The notes: generated from the letters alone by a model not told the origin. Counted from the stretch's first letter, positions 1 through 9,268 are shown. The stretch: 64,000 bases of DNA from Isoptericola cucumis (GCF_014635665.1 NZ_BMDG01000011.1:114574-178573); one strand, 5' to 3'. Numbers and translations are program-made.

Positions 1-401
1 CGCTGCCGCTGACGGGCGGCACCGCGCTCGACGACCCGCTGTACGCCGCGACCCGCGCCTTCGTCCTCTCCGACGACAACCCGATGTATGTGCGGGGCGC
101 GACCGGCGACGGCCTCGGCAGCCCGCACACGCCCCCGCGGTACGTCTGGCCGATCGCGGCCGCCGTCCGCGGCCTGACCTCGACCGACGCCGAGGAGAAG
201 CGCGACATCGTCGCCGCGCTGTGCTCCGTGAACGCCACCCGGGGGCGGATGTGCGAGGCGTACCACGTGGACCACCCCGACCGGTTCACCCGGGAGTGGT
301 TCAGCTGGGCGGACTCGATGTTCTGCGAGCTCGTGCTCGACCTCGTCGGGTACCACGTCCCCGGGGCACCCGGGGCTGAAGTGTCCGGGCACGCCGCATA
401 G
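1..401 (+). CDS. GH125 exo-alpha-1,6-mannosidase, C-terminal part (5' end outside window)
   Basis: The open frame runs in from the left edge (first full codon at base 3) and stops at TAG 399-401, so about 132 C-terminal residues are visible. The segment contains GSPHTPPRYVWPIAAAVRGL and DSMFCELVLDLV, which match the C-terminal part of metal-independent GH125 alpha-mannosidases (formerly DUF1237). These release alpha-1,6-linked mannose from mannan or N-glycan fragments. It lies 37 bp upstream of a sugar ABC importer and in line with a GH76 mannanase, which fits one alpha-mannoside utilisation operon. The catalytic acids are presumably in the missing part. Confidence 0.8.
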   Translation, partial: LPLTGGTALDDPLYAATRAFVLSDDNPMYVRGATGDGLGSPHTPPRYVWPIAAAVRGLTSTDAEEKRDIVAALCSVNATRGRMCEAYHVDHPDRFTREWFSWADSMFCELVLDLVGYHVPGAPGAEVSGHAA

Positions 402-438
402 GCGGACGTGCGGATCGGCAAAGGAGGCGATCTGAACC

Positions 439-1389
439 ATGACGGTGACGACGGCGGCAACGGCGCCGCCGGGCAGGGACGCGGCGAGCGCGCCCCCGCC
501 CCACGAATCACGCGGACCCTCACGGCAGTGGCGGATCCAGGAGCGATGGGGCTGGCTGTTCGTGGCCCTCCCCATCGCCCTGTTCGCCGTCTTCGTCGTG
601 ATCCCGGCGGGCATGGCGCTCGTCATGAGCCTCACCAGCTACTCGGTCATCGGCGACTCGCAGTGGGTCGGGCTCGACAACTACCGGCGGCTGTTCCTCG
701 ACCCCTACTTCTTCATCGCGCTGCGGAACACCGCGTACTACACGCTGCTGTTCGTCCCGCTGGGGATCGTCGTCGCGCTCGCGACGGCGCTGCTGCTGCA
801 CCGCAACGTGCGGGTGTCGACCCTCTTCCGCACGTTCTTCTACGTCCCGGTGGTCTCGTCGACGGTCGCGACCGCGACGATCTGGTACTGGCTGCTCAAC
901 CCCCAGTTCGGGATGTTCAACGTCGCTCTCGGCTGGTTCGGGATCGACGGCCCCGCCTGGCTGTACGACTCGAGCTGGGCCATGCCGGCGATCGTCATCA
1001 TGAGCGTCTGGGCCGGCTTCGGCACCAACATGATGATCTACCTCGGCGGCCTGCAGGGGATCCCGCCGCAGCTCTACGAGGCGGCCCGCATCGACGGCGC
1101 GGGCTGGTGGAACCAGCTGCGGTACGTCGTGCTGCCGAGCCTGTCGCGCACGACCTTCCTCGTCTCGACCCTGCTGGTGATCGGCGCCTTCCAGGTGTTC
1201 GACCAGGCCTACGTGCTCACCAAGGGCGGTCCCGGCAACTCCACGATCACCCTCGTCTACTACATCTACACGCAGGGCTTCGGGAACCTCGAGATGGGCT
1301 ACGCGTCCGCCATCTCGTTCGTGCTGTTCGCGATCATCGCGGTCTTCGCGGTCATCAACGCCCGCATCACGGGGAAGGACAACACATGA
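439..1389 (+). CDS. Carbohydrate ABC transporter permease (MalF/UgpA type)
   Basis: A 316-residue inner-membrane permease of the sugar importer. About six hydrophobic helices follow a roughly 40-residue Pro/Ala-rich N-terminus. The cytoplasmic EAA loop that docks the ATPase is visible as EAARIDGAGWWNQLRYVVLP near residue 214. The start is set by a strong Shine-Dalgarno (AAAGGAGG at 421-428) 10 nt before ATG 439. Its stop overlaps the next start (ATGA). No ATP-binding subunit is encoded in the operon, so a shared MsiK-type ATPase elsewhere is likely; that is common in actinobacteria but inferred here. The substrate is probably manno-oligosaccharides, judged from the flanking GH125 and GH76 genes. 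Confidence 0.9.
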   Translation: MTVTTAATAPPGRDAASAPPPHESRGPSRQWRIQERWGWLFVALPIALFAVFVVIPAGMALVMSLTSYSVIGDSQWVGLDNYRRLFLDPYFFIALRNTAYYTLLFVPLGIVVALATALLLHRNVRVSTLFRTFFYVPVVSSTVATATIWYWLLNPQFGMFNVALGWFGIDGPAWLYDSSWAMPAIVIMSVWAGFGTNMMIYLGGLQGIPPQLYEAARIDGAGWWNQLRYVVLPSLSRTTFLVSTLLVIGAFQVFDQAYVLTKGGPGNSTITLVYYIYTQGFGNLEMGYASAISFVLFAIIAVFAVINARITGKDNT

Positions 1390-2336
1390 GCGCCCAGACC
1401 GCCCCCGGCCTGCACCTCGCCGCCCCGGCCGGCACCGCTGTCCGCACCCGCACGCTGCACACCACGCACAAGACGCCCGCCCAGCGCGTGGGCGCCGCCG
1501 CCTGGTGGGTCGCCGTCGTGATCGTCGCGATCCTCACCGTCTTCCCGCTGTTCTGGACGCTGGTCACGTCGCTCAAGCCGGCCGGCGACATCCTGTCCGG
1601 TGCGCTGGAACTCGTCCCGCGCACCGTCACCCTCGAGAACTACGAGCGCGTGCTCACCGAGGTGCCGTTCGGGCGGTACTTCCTCAACTCCATGCTGCTC
1701 GCCGTCGCCGGCGTCGTGCTGAACCTGTTCTTCGGCTCCCTCGCCGGGTACGCGTTCGCGAAGCTGAAGTTCCGCGGCAAGCGCGCGCTCTTCGTCACCC
1801 TGCTGGGGTCGCTCATGGTGCCCGGCATCGTGACGATGGTGCCGTCGTTCCTCGTGCTGCGCGCCATCCCCTTCGCGGGCGGGAACAACCTCGTCGGCCA
1901 GGGCGGCGTCGGCCTGCTCAACACCTGGTGGGCGATCATCCTGCCCGGGGCCGCCGGCGCGTTCGCCGTGTTCTTCATGCGGCAGTTCTTCTCCTCCATC
2001 CCGGACGAGCTGGGCGAGGCCGCCCGCATCGACGGCGCCTCGGAGTTCCGGATCTTCGCGCAGGTCTACCTGCCGCTCGCCAAGGCAGGGGCCGCGGTGC
2101 TCGCGATCCTCACCTTCCAGGCGGGGTGGAACAGCTTCATGTGGCCGCTGATCGTGCTCAACGTCCAGGAGATGTGGACCGTGCAGGTGGGCCTCGCGTC
2201 GTTCGTCACTGACTACGCGACCGACTACGGCCCGCTCATGGCGGGCACCGTGATCACCAGCCTGCCCGTGCTGCTGCTGTTCGTCTTCGCCCAGCGCTAC
2301 ATCATCGAGGGGGTCTCCCATGTCAACTCGCGTTAG
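1386..2336 (+). CDS. Carbohydrate ABC transporter permease (MalG type)
   Basis: The second permease of the importer, 316 residues, starting at ATG 1386 inside the ATGA overlap with the first permease. The frame is open far upstream, but that part is only a shadow of the first permease. A first helix lies near residues 38-60 (VAVVIVAILTVFPLFWTLV) and the EAA loop EAARIDGASEFRIFAQVYLP near residue 215. The gene ends 17 nt inside the following binding-protein gene, so translation is probably coupled. Confidence 0.9.
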   Translation: MSAQTAPGLHLAAPAGTAVRTRTLHTTHKTPAQRVGAAAWWVAVVIVAILTVFPLFWTLVTSLKPAGDILSGALELVPRTVTLENYERVLTEVPFGRYFLNSMLLAVAGVVLNLFFGSLAGYAFAKLKFRGKRALFVTLLGSLMVPGIVTMVPSFLVLRAIPFAGGNNLVGQGGVGLLNTWWAIILPGAAGAFAVFFMRQFFSSIPDELGEAARIDGASEFRIFAQVYLPLAKAGAAVLAILTFQAGWNSFMWPLIVLNVQEMWTVQVGLASFVTDYATDYGPLMAGTVITSLPVLLLFVFAQRYIIEGVSHVNSR

Positions 2337-3585
2337 TCGTCGCGCGGTCCTGCGGGCGCTCGCGGTGGGCGCCGGTGCCGGCGCCCTGGCGTCGTGCGCG
2401 GCGCCGAACCAGCCCAGCTACACCGACACCGGGGCGCGGCGCCTCACCATGTGGGGCAGCTGGTCGGGCGACCAGGCCGCGCAGATCCAGACCCAGCTCG
2501 AGGCGTTCAACGCCGCCCAGCCCGACTTCGAGTTCCGCTACGTGCCGCAGGGCGCGCTCGAGGAGAAGATGCTCACCGGCATCGCGTCGGGCAACGTGCC
2601 CGACCTGGTGCTGTGGGACCGCTGGCAGACGGCCAAGTACGGCCGCCGCGGCGCGCTCCAGCAGATCGACTCGTGGGCCGCGCGCGACGGCGTCGACCTC
2701 GGCGCGTTCTACGACGAGTCCGTGCGGGAGATGAGCGTGGGCGACCAGGCGTTCGGCCTGCCGCTGATCGTGGACACCCGCGCGATCTTCTACAACAAGC
2801 AGCACCTCGAGGAGGCGGGGGTGCAGCCGCCGACCACGTGGGCGGAGCTCGCCGACGCCGCCGAGGCGCTGACGGTCCGCGAGGGCGGCCGGCTCAAGCG
2901 CGCGGGCTTCGAGATCCAGGACGTCGGGCTGTTCAGCATGTACCTGGGTCAGGCCGGCGGCCGGCTCCTCGACGACACCGAGCGCTACACGGCGTTCGAC
3001 TCGCCGCAGGGCCTGGAGGTCCTCGAGTTCTGGGACGAGCTGCTGCACGAGCGCAAGGTGTACGAGCTCGGGTTCTCCGACGGCATCGACGCCTTCGCGC
3101 AGGGCGCGGTGTCCATCAAGTACGACGGCCCGTGGAACTTCCCGGTCTGGGACGCGGTCGACGGGCTCGAGTACGGCGTCGTGCCCGCAGTCACCGGCCC
3201 GCAGGGGGACGACGGCGCCTCCATGGGCGGCTTCGGCCTCGTCATCCCCACCGACGCCCCGTGCCCCGAGGGGGCCTGGGAGCTCATGAAGTGGTGGGCC
3301 GTGGACCAGGAGAACAGCCTCGCGTTCGCCGAGATCAGCAAGAACATCCCGGCGAACATCGAGGCGTCGCGTCGTGCCGTGAGCAGCGTCGACGAGCGGT
3401 TCGCCCCCATGGTCGAGACGATCGAGGTCGCCACGATCCGCCCGCCCGTGCCCGGCTACTCGGACGTCGAGGGCCTGGCACTCATCCCCGCCCTGCAGCA
3501 GGTGATGTCGGGGGCCCTGACCGGCCCGTCCGCCCTCGCCACCGCCAGCGCCCAGGGCGACCGCATCCTGGAGGCCAACCGATGA
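2320..3585 (+). CDS. Extracellular sugar-binding lipoprotein of the ABC importer
   Basis: A 421-residue family-1 type solute-binding protein. The N-terminus combines a twin-arginine-like segment (SRRAVLRAL) with a lipobox (LASC, Cys about 26), so it is probably exported and lipid-anchored on the outer face of the membrane. The mature part has typical features such as LTMWGSWSGDQA near the start and YNKQHLEEAGVQPPTTWAEL in the middle. It overlaps the MalG-type permease by 17 nt and the GH76 gene by 4 nt (ATGA). It should deliver manno-oligosaccharides to the two permeases; the ligand is inferred from context. Confidence 0.88.
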   Translation: MSTRVSRRAVLRALAVGAGAGALASCAAPNQPSYTDTGARRLTMWGSWSGDQAAQIQTQLEAFNAAQPDFEFRYVPQGALEEKMLTGIASGNVPDLVLWDRWQTAKYGRRGALQQIDSWAARDGVDLGAFYDESVREMSVGDQAFGLPLIVDTRAIFYNKQHLEEAGVQPPTTWAELADAAEALTVREGGRLKRAGFEIQDVGLFSMYLGQAGGRLLDDTERYTAFDSPQGLEVLEFWDELLHERKVYELGFSDGIDAFAQGAVSIKYDGPWNFPVWDAVDGLEYGVVPAVTGPQGDDGASMGGFGLVIPTDAPCPEGAWELMKWWAVDQENSLAFAEISKNIPANIEASRRAVSSVDERFAPMVETIEVATIRPPVPGYSDVEGLALIPALQQVMSGALTGPSALATASAQGDRILEANR

Positions 3586-4733
3586 CGACCACCCTGCCCG
3601 GCGCCCGCGGCGTCCTCACCTGGGCGGACCGCGCCGACGTGGCCCAGCACAGCCTGGACCTGCTCTACGGGGCCCCCGAGCCGCAGCTGCTCCACAACGC
3701 GCACCCCGGCACCGACGACACCACGTTCAACTACTGGTGGCTCGCGCACGTGGTCGACTGCCGCCTCGACGCCTACGGGCGCACCGGAGACCCGGCGTGG
3801 CTCGACGCCGCCCGTACGACGGCAGCGAACGTGCGCGGCCGCAACGACGGCAGCCTGTTCAACGACTACTTCGACGACATGCTCTGGTACGCCCTGGCGC
3901 TGCTGCGGCTCGCCGACGCGACGCCGGACGACGTCGAGCGCGCGGCCGTCGAGGGGGACGTGCTGGCGCTGTGGGAGCACGTCGTCGACCACGGGTGGAA
4001 CGACCACCACGGGGCGTCGCTGTCGTGGCGCAAGCAGCAGCCGTCGTACAAGAACACGCCGGCCAACGGTCCGCTCGTGATCCTCGGAGCGCGGCTCGGC
4101 CGCCGCACGGGCGAGCCGCGCTACCTCGAGCGCGCGGCGGAGGCGCTCGCCTGGCTCGAGGCGCACCTGGTCGGTCCCGACGGGTTCGTCGAGGACGGGC
4201 TCGGCCGCGAGGGCGGGGACGCCGTCGACACGCACTGGCGGTTCACCTACAACCAGGGCTTGTACATCGGGGCGTGCGTCGAGATGTACAGGTCGACGGG
4301 CGAGCGGGACTGGCTGGACCGCGCGGAGCGCACCGCCGTGACGTCCGTCCGCGAGCTCGCGACCGGCGGGGTGTTCCGCCGTGAGGGCGAGCTTGTCGAC
4401 GACGACGTCCCCGACACGGCCGGCGGCGACGTCGGTCTGTTCAAGGGCGTCTGGTACCGGTACGCCGCGCAGCTGCTCGACGAGCGGCCGGTGCCGGAGG
4501 TCGCCGACCTGGTGCGGTCCAGCACCGACGCGCTGTGGGCGCACGGGCTCGTGCCGTTCGACGACGTCGCCCGCCCGGACGGGGCGACGCGCACCGCGGC
4601 CGACGTGCTGCGCGGGGCGGGCGTCGTGCTCCGGCCGGGCGACGACTGGGCACGACCGGCGCCCACGCAGGTGGGCTACTCCACCGTGCTGAGCGCGATC
4701 ATGGCGCTCGAGGTGCGCGCGCTGCTGGACTGA
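3582..4733 (+). CDS. GH76 family alpha-1,6-mannanase-like hydrolase, cytoplasmic
   Basis: 383 residues from ATG 3582 in an ATGA overlap with the binding protein. GH76 signatures are present: an acidic pair in NDYFDDMLWYALALLR (about residues 89-104), which corresponds to the catalytic Asp-Asp of the family, and FTYNQGLYIGACVEMYRSTG (about 222-241). GH76 enzymes cleave alpha-1,6-mannan backbones. There is no signal peptide, so this one should act inside the cell on imported oligosaccharides, together with the GH125 exo-enzyme. It is the last gene of the operon and converges on the regulator. Confidence 0.85.
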   Translation: MTTTLPGARGVLTWADRADVAQHSLDLLYGAPEPQLLHNAHPGTDDTTFNYWWLAHVVDCRLDAYGRTGDPAWLDAARTTAANVRGRNDGSLFNDYFDDMLWYALALLRLADATPDDVERAAVEGDVLALWEHVVDHGWNDHHGASLSWRKQQPSYKNTPANGPLVILGARLGRRTGEPRYLERAAEALAWLEAHLVGPDGFVEDGLGREGGDAVDTHWRFTYNQGLYIGACVEMYRSTGERDWLDRAERTAVTSVRELATGGVFRREGELVDDDVPDTAGGDVGLFKGVWYRYAAQLLDERPVPEVADLVRSSTDALWAHGLVPFDDVARPDGATRTAADVLRGAGVVLRPGDDWARPAPTQVGYSTVLSAIMALEVRALLD

Positions 4734-4751
4734 GGGGACGGCGGGGCCGGG

Positions 4752-5861
4752 CTACCGCGCCGGCCCCGTCGACCCGCCCTCCACGATCCGCACCGGCACG
4801 GTCTCCTGGGCCACGTCGCCCTGCTCCCCCAGCTGACGCTCGACGAGCTCGAAGGCGCGCGTGCCCAGCGCGTGCTGGTCCTGCTCCACGTGCGTGAACG
4901 GGACCTCCGCGTCCACGAACTCGGGGGGAGCGTCGAAGCAGACGATCGACAGGTCGTCCGGCACGGCCCGACCCAGCCGGCGCGCGGCCTGCAGCACGAG
5001 GCGGGCGGAGTGGTACTCGGTGACGACGCAGCCGGTCAGGTCCGGGTGCTCCTCGAAGAACTCGACCAGGCGGGCGACGTCCTCCTCGGGCGGCGTCCGC
5101 GAGCCCGGCACCACGGACCGCACGTCCGAGTAGACCTGCGCCTCCTTGAGCCGCACCTCGTGCGCGGCGTGCGCGGCGACGACGCCGCGCCGCCGCTCGT
5201 CGATCGTGGAGACCGTGCTCGGGGACTGCACGAGCGCGATCCGCGTGTGCCCGAGGTCGAAGAGGTACTCGGCCGCGAGCCGCCCGCCCGTGACGTTGTC
5301 CGAGGTGACGGTGCTGACCGGGGTGCCGGTCAGCGTGCGGTCGACGATGACGATGGGGAACCGGCGCCCCACCAGCGACGCCACCGTCGGGGGGATGTAC
5401 CGGGAGGACGACGGCAGCAGCACGAGCCCGTCGATGCCCCGCGCGAGCTGCTCGGTGATGAGCCGCTCCTCCAGCTCCGGGTCGCCGAGGGACGTCGCGA
5501 CGACCACGTGCGCACGGTGTGCCGACGCCTGCAGCAGCCCGCCGAGCAGGTGCGACCCGAACGCGTCGTCGAAACCGGGCACGATGTACCCGATCAGCGG
5601 GAGCCGCGTGCCCGGGGCGTCGTGCGCCGGTGCGTCCTGGCCGGGCGTCGTCGAGATGACGACCGTGCCGATGCGCGGGCGGCGAGACACGAAGCCCTCG
5701 TCGCGCAGCATGTCCAGCGCCCGCTTGATGGTGATGGCGCTGACGGAGAACTCCTCGATGAGCTCCGCCTGCGAGGGCAGCCGGTCGCCGACCCCCAGCT
5801 CACCGCCGGTGATCCGCGCCCGCAACGCCTCGTGCACCTGGGAGTACAGCGCCTCCGTCAT
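4752..5861 (-). CDS. GntR-type HTH fused to LacI-type sugar-binding domain, transcriptional regulator
   Basis: 369 residues from ATG 5861 (GGGAG upstream). The first 70 residues are a GntR winged helix (LYSQVHEALRARITGGELGV, SAITIKRALDMLRDEGF). The rest is a periplasmic-binding-protein-like LacI/RbsR effector domain (PLIGYIVPGFDD, DGLVLLPSS, IDERRRG, GCVVTEYHSA). This is the AraR-like architecture used by sugar-responsive repressors. It converges on the mannoside operon and diverges from the GH20 gene, so either or both are plausible targets. The ligand is unknown. Confidence 0.88.
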   Translation of the reverse strand: MTEALYSQVHEALRARITGGELGVGDRLPSQAELIEEFSVSAITIKRALDMLRDEGFVSRRPRIGTVVISTTPGQDAPAHDAPGTRLPLIGYIVPGFDDAFGSHLLGGLLQASAHRAHVVVATSLGDPELEERLITEQLARGIDGLVLLPSSSRYIPPTVASLVGRRFPIVIVDRTLTGTPVSTVTSDNVTGGRLAAEYLFDLGHTRIALVQSPSTVSTIDERRRGVVAAHAAHEVRLKEAQVYSDVRSVVPGSRTPPEEDVARLVEFFEEHPDLTGCVVTEYHSARLVLQAARRLGRAVPDDLSIVCFDAPPEFVDAEVPFTHVEQDQHALGTRAFELVERQLGEQGDVAQETVPVRIVEGGSTGPAR

Positions 5862-5891
5862 GCCACTCCCGCCATCCGACCGAATGAATAT

Positions 5892-5903
5892 GGTGCGTGC
5901 ACC
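5892..5903. promoter_or_regulatory. Candidate operator between regulator and GH20 gene
   Basis: GGTGC-GT-GCACC, a 5-bp-arm palindrome in the 122-bp divergent gap, about 31 bp upstream of the regulator start. A short symmetric site here would suit autoregulation by the GntR/LacI hybrid, but 12 bp of symmetry is weak in such GC-rich DNA. Confidence 0.25.
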
Positions 5904-5983
5904 GTGTCCATTGTGGCGCACCCGTCGCGATGGTGTGAGGGTGATCCCGTTCGACGTCGCAGGTCGAGACCGATGGAGCTCTG

Positions 5984-8299
5984 ATGACCAGCAGGCCGCG
6001 CCCCCGCGCGCTACGTCCCGTGTTCGCCGTCCTCGTCGCCCTGGCGCTGGCCCTGCCGGTCGTCGGAGCCCCCGCGCCGGTGCGCGCCGAGCCGCCGGAC
6101 CGGCCCCACGCGACCGGCGGCTCGGCCGCCGCCGACCCGCGGTCCGCGGTGATCCCCAAGCCGCGGTCGTGGTCCGGTGACGACGGGGAGCTCCGGCTCG
6201 GCGGGACGGTCCGCCTGGCCGTGGACCGGGCGACCGCGCGGGAGCGGTCGGCCGGCCCGGCGCCGGGCGCGGGCGCACCTGCGGGGCCGGGGACCCTGCA
6301 CGACGTGGCCCGGGCCGCGGCGCGCGACCTCGCGGACGCCACCGGCGTCCGCGCCCCCGTGAGCCTCGGGGGGACGCGCGGCGCCGACGTCGTCGTCGCG
6401 CTGGACCGCGGGCCGGGCACCGGACCGGGCACGGAATCGGGCGAGCAGCCGGGCGCGGACGAGAGCTACCGGCTGGAGATCGGCCGCCAGGTCCGCCTGA
6501 CGGCGCCGACCGCGACCGGTGTCTACTACGGCACCCGCACGCTGATCCAGCTCCTGCGCGCGAGCGCGGACGGCCGGACGCTGCCCACCGGGACCCTCGT
6601 GGACGGCCCGGACACCGAGATCCGGATGAACACCGTCGACGTGTCGCGCGAGTACTGGGAGCCGCGCGAGATCGCCGACGTCATCCGGCAGATGGGGTAC
6701 CTGAAGCAGAACTTCCTCGTCCTGCACCTGGACGACGCCGAGGGGTTCCGGCTCGACAGCCCGCGGTACCCGGGGCTCGCCGAGCCGGGCTACAGCTACG
6801 ACCGGGCCACGATCCGCAGGCTCGACCGCCTCGCGCAGCGCCACGGCGTCCAGCTGGTGCCGGGCTTCGAGTTCCCGGCCCACGTGTCGCCCAAGTCGGC
6901 CTACTTCCACGTGGGGATGGCCGACGGTCCTCGCGACGCGGAGCCCGGGTTCGGCGAGCGGGACACCGGTGCGACGCCGCAGAACTCGTGCACGGGGTAC
7001 TCGTACTCCCACCTCACGGACGACTTCACCTTCAACGTCATGAACCAGCGGGCGCTGCGCGTCTCCCAGGAGATGCTCGACGAGTTCCTGCCGTGGTTCT
7101 CCGCGCCGTGGGTCCACCTCGGGGGCGACGAGATCCCGCCGGACCTCGCCGACTGCCCGGCGCTGCAGGCCTTCGTCGAGGAGTCGCCGCGGTATTCGAC
7201 GGTGGGCGACGTGGCCATCGACTTCCTCAACACCCTGAACGAGCAGGTGACGCAGGCCGGCCGCCGGTCGATCATCTACGACGGTTCCGAGTCCGACACC
7301 GTGCAGGTCCCGCTCGACCGCGACGTCGTCATCATGGACTGGACCGGCGACGGCACGGCGCCCCACATGGCGCCGTACGACAAGATCGTCGCCAGCGGTG
7401 ACCCGTTCTACCTCGTCCCGGCCCGCGACACCCGGCCCGACGAGGAGGCGATCGCGCGGTCGTGGGCCGCGCCCACCGACCCGACGGTCCTCGGGTGGGG
7501 CATGCACGTGTGGGGCGACGACCTCGGCTGGGCGCAGGGGCAGTGGCTCGAGAGCCTCTCCCTGCGGCCGCGCGCCGTCGTCGCCGACCGGCAGTGGCAC
7601 ACGACGCCGCGCACCGCCGACGAGTTCGCGAGCTTCGGCGCGCGCCTCGACGCGGTGGGCGCGGCGCCCGGGTACGTGGGCGTGCGCCTGCCCGAGCCCA
7701 CCCGGCACGGGCGCCCTATCCACCAGTACGTCATGGACCCGCAGTTCCCGCCGGGCACCTACGACGCGCACACCCCCACCAGCCGCCGGGGCCTGCGCGA
7801 CGTCTGCGGCCTGAGCGGCATGACCCCGCTCTTCGTCGAGACGCGGACGGTCGAGGTGCCCGGGGAGGGCTGGACCAAGGAGGTCGACGCGGACGGCTAC
7901 TGGTTCGGGGCCCCCGACGTGCCCGGGCCGTGGAGCCTCACCGCGCGGGTGCGCCTGACCGGGTCGCCCGTGGTCTGGGAGGACCTCGCCGGGACGACGA
8001 GCCTGAGCCTGGGCGCGACGGGGCTCGTCGTCACGACGGCGGGCGAGAGCGCGACCGTGGCCGCCGACGTCCCGCAGGACGCGTGGGTCGACGTCGCGAT
8101 GGTGAGCGACGGCAGCACGGTCCGGCTCTTCGTGGACGGCGAGGAGGCGGGCTCGGTCGACAGCACCGCTCCGCTGCCGCGCACGCGGCTGCGCGGGCCG
8201 GTCGGGCTCGCTCAGCTCGACCTGTACGCCGAGGCGCTCGGTGCCGAGCAGGTGCAGGCGGCGCGGGAGGGCCGGCCCGAGCCGCGCTGCGCACGCTAG
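5984..8299 (+). CDS. Secreted GH20 beta-N-acetylhexosaminidase
   Basis: 771 residues. An Arg-rich n-region and hydrophobic core (VFAVLVALALALPVVGAPAPV) form a signal peptide of about 35 residues. A GH20 N-terminal alpha/beta domain (about 45-205) ends in the typical VYYGTRTLIQLLR. The catalytic barrel (about 210-550) carries HLGGDE near residue 380, with the Asp-Glu pair of substrate-assisted catalysis. A jelly-roll domain with LamG-like pattern follows (about 620-771). It should release terminal beta-GlcNAc/GalNAc from chitin fragments, peptidoglycan or glycoproteins outside the cell. It is divergent from the sugar-responsive regulator. Confidence 0.92.
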   Translation: MTSRPRPRALRPVFAVLVALALALPVVGAPAPVRAEPPDRPHATGGSAAADPRSAVIPKPRSWSGDDGELRLGGTVRLAVDRATARERSAGPAPGAGAPAGPGTLHDVARAAARDLADATGVRAPVSLGGTRGADVVVALDRGPGTGPGTESGEQPGADESYRLEIGRQVRLTAPTATGVYYGTRTLIQLLRASADGRTLPTGTLVDGPDTEIRMNTVDVSREYWEPREIADVIRQMGYLKQNFLVLHLDDAEGFRLDSPRYPGLAEPGYSYDRATIRRLDRLAQRHGVQLVPGFEFPAHVSPKSAYFHVGMADGPRDAEPGFGERDTGATPQNSCTGYSYSHLTDDFTFNVMNQRALRVSQEMLDEFLPWFSAPWVHLGGDEIPPDLADCPALQAFVEESPRYSTVGDVAIDFLNTLNEQVTQAGRRSIIYDGSESDTVQVPLDRDVVIMDWTGDGTAPHMAPYDKIVASGDPFYLVPARDTRPDEEAIARSWAAPTDPTVLGWGMHVWGDDLGWAQGQWLESLSLRPRAVVADRQWHTTPRTADEFASFGARLDAVGAAPGYVGVRLPEPTRHGRPIHQYVMDPQFPPGTYDAHTPTSRRGLRDVCGLSGMTPLFVETRTVEVPGEGWTKEVDADGYWFGAPDVPGPWSLTARVRLTGSPVVWEDLAGTTSLSLGATGLVVTTAGESATVAADVPQDAWVDVAMVSDGSTVRLFVDGEEAGSVDSTAPLPRTRLRGPVGLAQLDLYAEALGAEQVQAAREGRPEPRCAR

Positions 8300-8348
8300 C
8301 CGGACGGAGCAGGGCGTGGCCGGCGTCGACCGGTGGGATGGTGGGGCC

Positions 8349-8918
8349 ATGGCAGACCTCGAGAACCCGGGCGACGGCGACCACGGTGACCACGTCGTCC
8401 TCGTCGACCACGACGGGCGGCGGCTCGGCACGTGGCCGCGCTCGACCGTGCACACGGAGGAGACGCCGCTGCACCTGGCGTTCTCCTGCTACGTGCTGGA
8501 CGACGCCGGCCGCCTGCTCATGACGCGGCGCGCCCTGTCCAAGCGCACCTGGCCGGGGGTGTGGACGAACTCGTTCTGCGGGCACGTGCGGTGGCAGGAG
8601 ACCGCCGAGGAGGCGCTGCACCGGCACGCCCGCCACGAGCTGGGGCTGCGGGTGGTGGACGTCGAGCTCGTGCTGCCCGACTTCCGCTACCGCGCCGTCG
8701 ACGCCTCGGGCGTCGTCGAGCACGAGATCTGCCCCGTGTACGTCGCGAGGGCGGGGGGCGACGTCGAGCCGAACCCCGACGAGGTCGTCGAGCTGGCGTG
8801 GGCACGGCCCGACGACGTGACCGCCGCCGCGGCCGCCGCGCCGTGGGGCTTCAGCCCGTGGATGGTGGAGCAGCTGCGGGCGTTCGACGCCGCCGGCCGC
8901 CCGCTCGGACGGGCCTGA
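8349..8918 (+). CDS. idi: Isopentenyl-diphosphate delta-isomerase, type I
   Basis: 189 residues. The Nudix-like fold carries the type-I hallmarks TNSFCGH (catalytic Cys about 76), the metal-binding region QETAEEALHRHARHELGL, and EHEICPVYVA (catalytic Glu). It converts IPP to DMAPP for isoprenoid synthesis. The start is ATG 8349. There is no Shine-Dalgarno, but a -10-like GATGGT lies exactly 6 nt upstream (8337-8342), which suggests a leaderless transcript. No other isoprenoid genes are adjacent. Confidence 0.93.
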   Translation: MADLENPGDGDHGDHVVLVDHDGRRLGTWPRSTVHTEETPLHLAFSCYVLDDAGRLLMTRRALSKRTWPGVWTNSFCGHVRWQETAEEALHRHARHELGLRVVDVELVLPDFRYRAVDASGVVEHEICPVYVARAGGDVEPNPDEVVELAWARPDDVTAAAAAAPWGFSPWMVEQLRAFDAAGRPLGRA

Positions 8919-8949
8919 CGGGCAGCGGGCAGCAGGAAGCCCGCGGGCT

Positions 8950-8964
8950 GGAGGTCGAACCTCC
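8950..8964. terminator. Short hairpin after idi
   Basis: GGAGGT-CGA-ACCTCC, a perfect 6-bp stem with a 3-nt loop, 32 nt after the idi stop. No T-run follows, so it would be an atypical terminator or mRNA-end structure. Confidence 0.3.
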
Positions 8965-9268
8965 TGCCGTGCTGGACGAGGGCACGGCACCCGCGGGCTC
9001 CGGTGGTCGCGAGGAACTCGCTACCCGTCCCGCGCGCCGACCGGGCTCGACGGCTGGTCAGCAGACGTAGGCCGTCGGGTCCGGCAGCGCGAAACGCTCA
9101 AGGGCGCACGCGACTAGCGCGCGACCACCTCATGGGTCCGAAGAGTCTTCACTGCGTCGGATCACCTCCCTTCTCATGTGCCGACGACGCTACGCCCGCC
9201 CGCAGGAGGTGCCAAGGGGTTTTCCCGGGGTGTTCGCCCACGGCTCAGCGCGGGTGCTCGCCCGTGGC
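8965..9268. other. Non-coding gap between idi and the SDR gene
   Basis: No convincing gene. A plus-strand frame over 9003-9302 has no family resemblance and runs antisense into the SDR gene. Three oddities are present: an 11-bp inverted repeat GAAGAGTCTTC (9140-9150); a 16-nt stretch GGATCACCTCCCTTCT (9159-9174) nearly identical to the 3' end of 16S rRNA; and an 18-bp direct repeat (9234-9251 and 9258-9275, 16/18 identical) whose second copy covers the SDR stop codon. Confidence 0.5.

Noticed and set aside
8925..8990. T-arm-like GGAGGTCGAACCTCC suggesting a tRNA
   Set aside because: The loop is only 3-5 nt and no acceptor, D or anticodon arms can be drawn around it.
9159..9174. Possible rRNA gene fragment
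   Set aside because: Only 16 nt match the 16S end; upstream sequence does not resemble helix 45 or the 16S body, so it is not annotated as rRNA.
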